This document shows positions 30,949-32,064 of a stretch of 32,064 nucleotides of DNA, piece by piece (the first letter of the stretch is position 1; each line of letters starts with the position of its first letter). This stretch comes from Acidobacteriota bacterium. GTDB lineage: Bacteria > Acidobacteriota > Terriglobia > Bryobacterales > Bryobacteraceae. The translations under genes and the position numbers were made by a program. The notes beneath the pieces are model-generated. The model worked only from the letters and a program-made list of their open reading frames with translations. It made no database searches and was not told the DNA's origin. The stretch covers positions 1-32,064 of the forward strand of contig JACRKW010000156.1 in NCBI GenBank assembly GCA_016215215.1. Reading direction: 5' to 3'.

Positions 30949-32064
30949 ATGCGCTGCGCCGCCCTCTTCTTACTTTTGTCAGGGGCGATCATCGCCCAGC
31001 CCACCTGGCGGGACCAGGCCCTCCTCGATCTCTCTCGGACCCCTCACGCCCGTCTCCGCCCCGTCCCGGTCCGGGCTGTCAAGCTCAACCCCGGCTTTTG
31101 GAAGACTCGCCAGGACGTCACCATTGAGAAGTCCATCCCGTCCCTTCTCGTCCTCCTGGAAGAGCACGGCATTCTCGACAACTTCCGACGGCTGGCCAAC
31201 CGGGCCGACTACGCCCCTCGCCGCGGCCCCCTGTTCACAGATTCAGACATCTACAAGTGGATTGAGGCCGCAGCCTGGAGCCTCCAGGTCCGAGCCGACC
31301 CTCAGCTCGAGGCCGCGCTCGACCGGCTCATCGCCGAAATCCTGTCCGCCCAGGAGCCCTCCGGCTACCACAATACCTGGTTTGTTGAGGACCGCGAGAA
31401 GCTCCGCTTCAAGCAGATGACCTCCGGCCACGAGCTCTATTGCCTCGGCCACATGATCCAGGCTGCCGTCGCCTACCACCGCTCCACCGGCAAGCGCGCC
31501 CTGCTCGACGGCTCCATTCGCTTCGCCGATTACCTCCTCCGCGGCTTTGGCCCCGCCCCCAAGCAGCCCCTGCTCACCGGTCACCCCGAACTCGAACTTG
31601 CCCTCGCCGAGCTCTACCGCCTCACCGGCAATCGCGACTACCTCAGGTTGGCCGGCTACCTGCTCTCGGGCGTCGAGACTGCGCGGCTCAAGCTGACCCC
31701 ACGCGACACCGCATACATGTTCTCCGGCCTCCCGTTCACCTCCCGAACCCAGTTCGAAGGTCACGCCGTTCGCGCCCTGTACGCCGCCACCGGCGCCGCC
31801 GATTACTGGCTGGAAACCGGCGACCCCGCTTACAAGCGCACTCTCGACACACTCTGGAATGACCTTGCCGCCGGCAAGATCTTCGTCACCGGCGGGGTCG
31901 GCTCGCGCGCAGCCGGGGAGACCTTCGGCGACGCCTGGGAACTCCCCAACCGCCAGGCCTACACCGAATCCTGCGCCGCCATCGCCGGTCTTCTCTTCAA
32001 CCAGCGCATGCTGGCCGCCACCGGTGACGCCAGGTACGCCGCCATGATGGAACGCGCCCTCTAC
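30949..32064 (+). CDS. GH127 (DUF1680) beta-L-arabinofuranosidase-like protein, 3'-truncated by window end
   Basis: Open from ATG 30949 to the last base: 372 residues with no stop. A signal peptide (about 1-16, SGAIIAQ) leads into the GH127 (alpha/alpha)6 barrel: VKLNPGFWKTRQDV, HELYCLGHMIQAAVAYHR (161-178), GHPELELALAELYRLTG, FEGHAVRALY and the active-site stretch GETFGDAWELPNRQAYTESC. By alignment with HypBA1, Glu324 corresponds to the acid Glu322, and Glu340/Cys342 to zinc ligands Glu338/Cys340 with identical spacing. The nucleophile cysteine (HypBA1 Cys417) would lie beyond the window. It likely removes L-arabinofuranose from plant-type glycans outside the cytoplasm. TTGACA at 30898-30903 lacks a matching -10. 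Confidence 0.92.
   Translation, partial: MRCAALFLLLSGAIIAQPTWRDQALLDLSRTPHARLRPVPVRAVKLNPGFWKTRQDVTIEKSIPSLLVLLEEHGILDNFRRLANRADYAPRRGPLFTDSDIYKWIEAAAWSLQVRADPQLEAALDRLIAEILSAQEPSGYHNTWFVEDREKLRFKQMTSGHELYCLGHMIQAAVAYHRSTGKRALLDGSIRFADYLLRGFGPAPKQPLLTGHPELELALAELYRLTGNRDYLRLAGYLLSGVETARLKLTPRDTAYMFSGLPFTSRTQFEGHAVRALYAATGAADYWLETGDPAYKRTLDTLWNDLAAGKIFVTGGVGSRAAGETFGDAWELPNRQAYTESCAAIAGLLFNQRMLAATGDARYAAMMERALY

Overview
The window looks like chromosomal DNA from a GC-rich Gram-negative bacterium, most probably an Acidobacteriota of the Bryobacterales/Solibacter group. The evidence is lipid A synthesis (lpxB), a TolC/RND efflux system, a very large Oar-type TonB-dependent receptor with an N-terminal carboxypeptidase-regulatory-like domain, and two loci whose C-terminal region resembles the 'Solibacter C-terminal' (TIGR03437) domain. 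I saw no tRNA, rRNA, CRISPR array, insertion sequence or phage gene. Nearly every base lies in or next to a gene: the longest gap is about 208 bp (12675-12882), and five convergent gene pairs are separated by only -4 to 16 bp.

Layout. 1-6843: an edge fragment on the minus strand, lpxB, a secreted M1-aminopeptidase-like protein that has lost its catalytic residues, thioredoxin reductase (minus), a secreted GH29 alpha-L-fucosidase and a small exported beta-repeat protein. 6847-12674 (minus): a tightly coupled heavy-metal efflux operon czcC-czcB-czcA followed by a DUF190 PII-like protein. 12883-15620 (plus, divergent from czc): a NarL-type histidine kinase, its LuxR-type response regulator and a membrane M48 metallopeptidase, the last two overlapping by 4 bp. 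15617-17639 (minus): a secreted GHL10/DUF187 glycosidase-like protein whose TIGR03437-like tail sits in a different reading frame. 17666-20743 (plus): a GT2 glycosyltransferase, an unrecognised membrane coiled-coil protein, an ECF sigma factor, a zinc-motif anti-sigma factor and a Spy/CpxP-like periplasmic protein.

20756-22879 (minus): a large secreted BACON-like/TIGR03437-like protein. 22946-26981 (plus): an exported beta-propeller protein with eleven Asp-boxes, then fabI. 26998-30817 (minus): a YidB/DUF937 protein and the TonB-dependent receptor, separated by a strong hairpin. 30949-32064 (plus): the start of a GH127 (DUF1680) beta-L-arabinofuranosidase-like gene that runs off the window.

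The common theme is the cell envelope: lipid A, outer-membrane transport, metal efflux, envelope-stress-type regulation and export of proteins acting on plant-type or complex glycans (fucosidase, GHL10, GH127). The observations most worth following are the dead M1 pseudopeptidase beside lpxB, the frame-split GHL10/TIGR03437 locus, the sigma/anti-sigma/Spy-like module, and the PII-like protein coupled to the czc pump.
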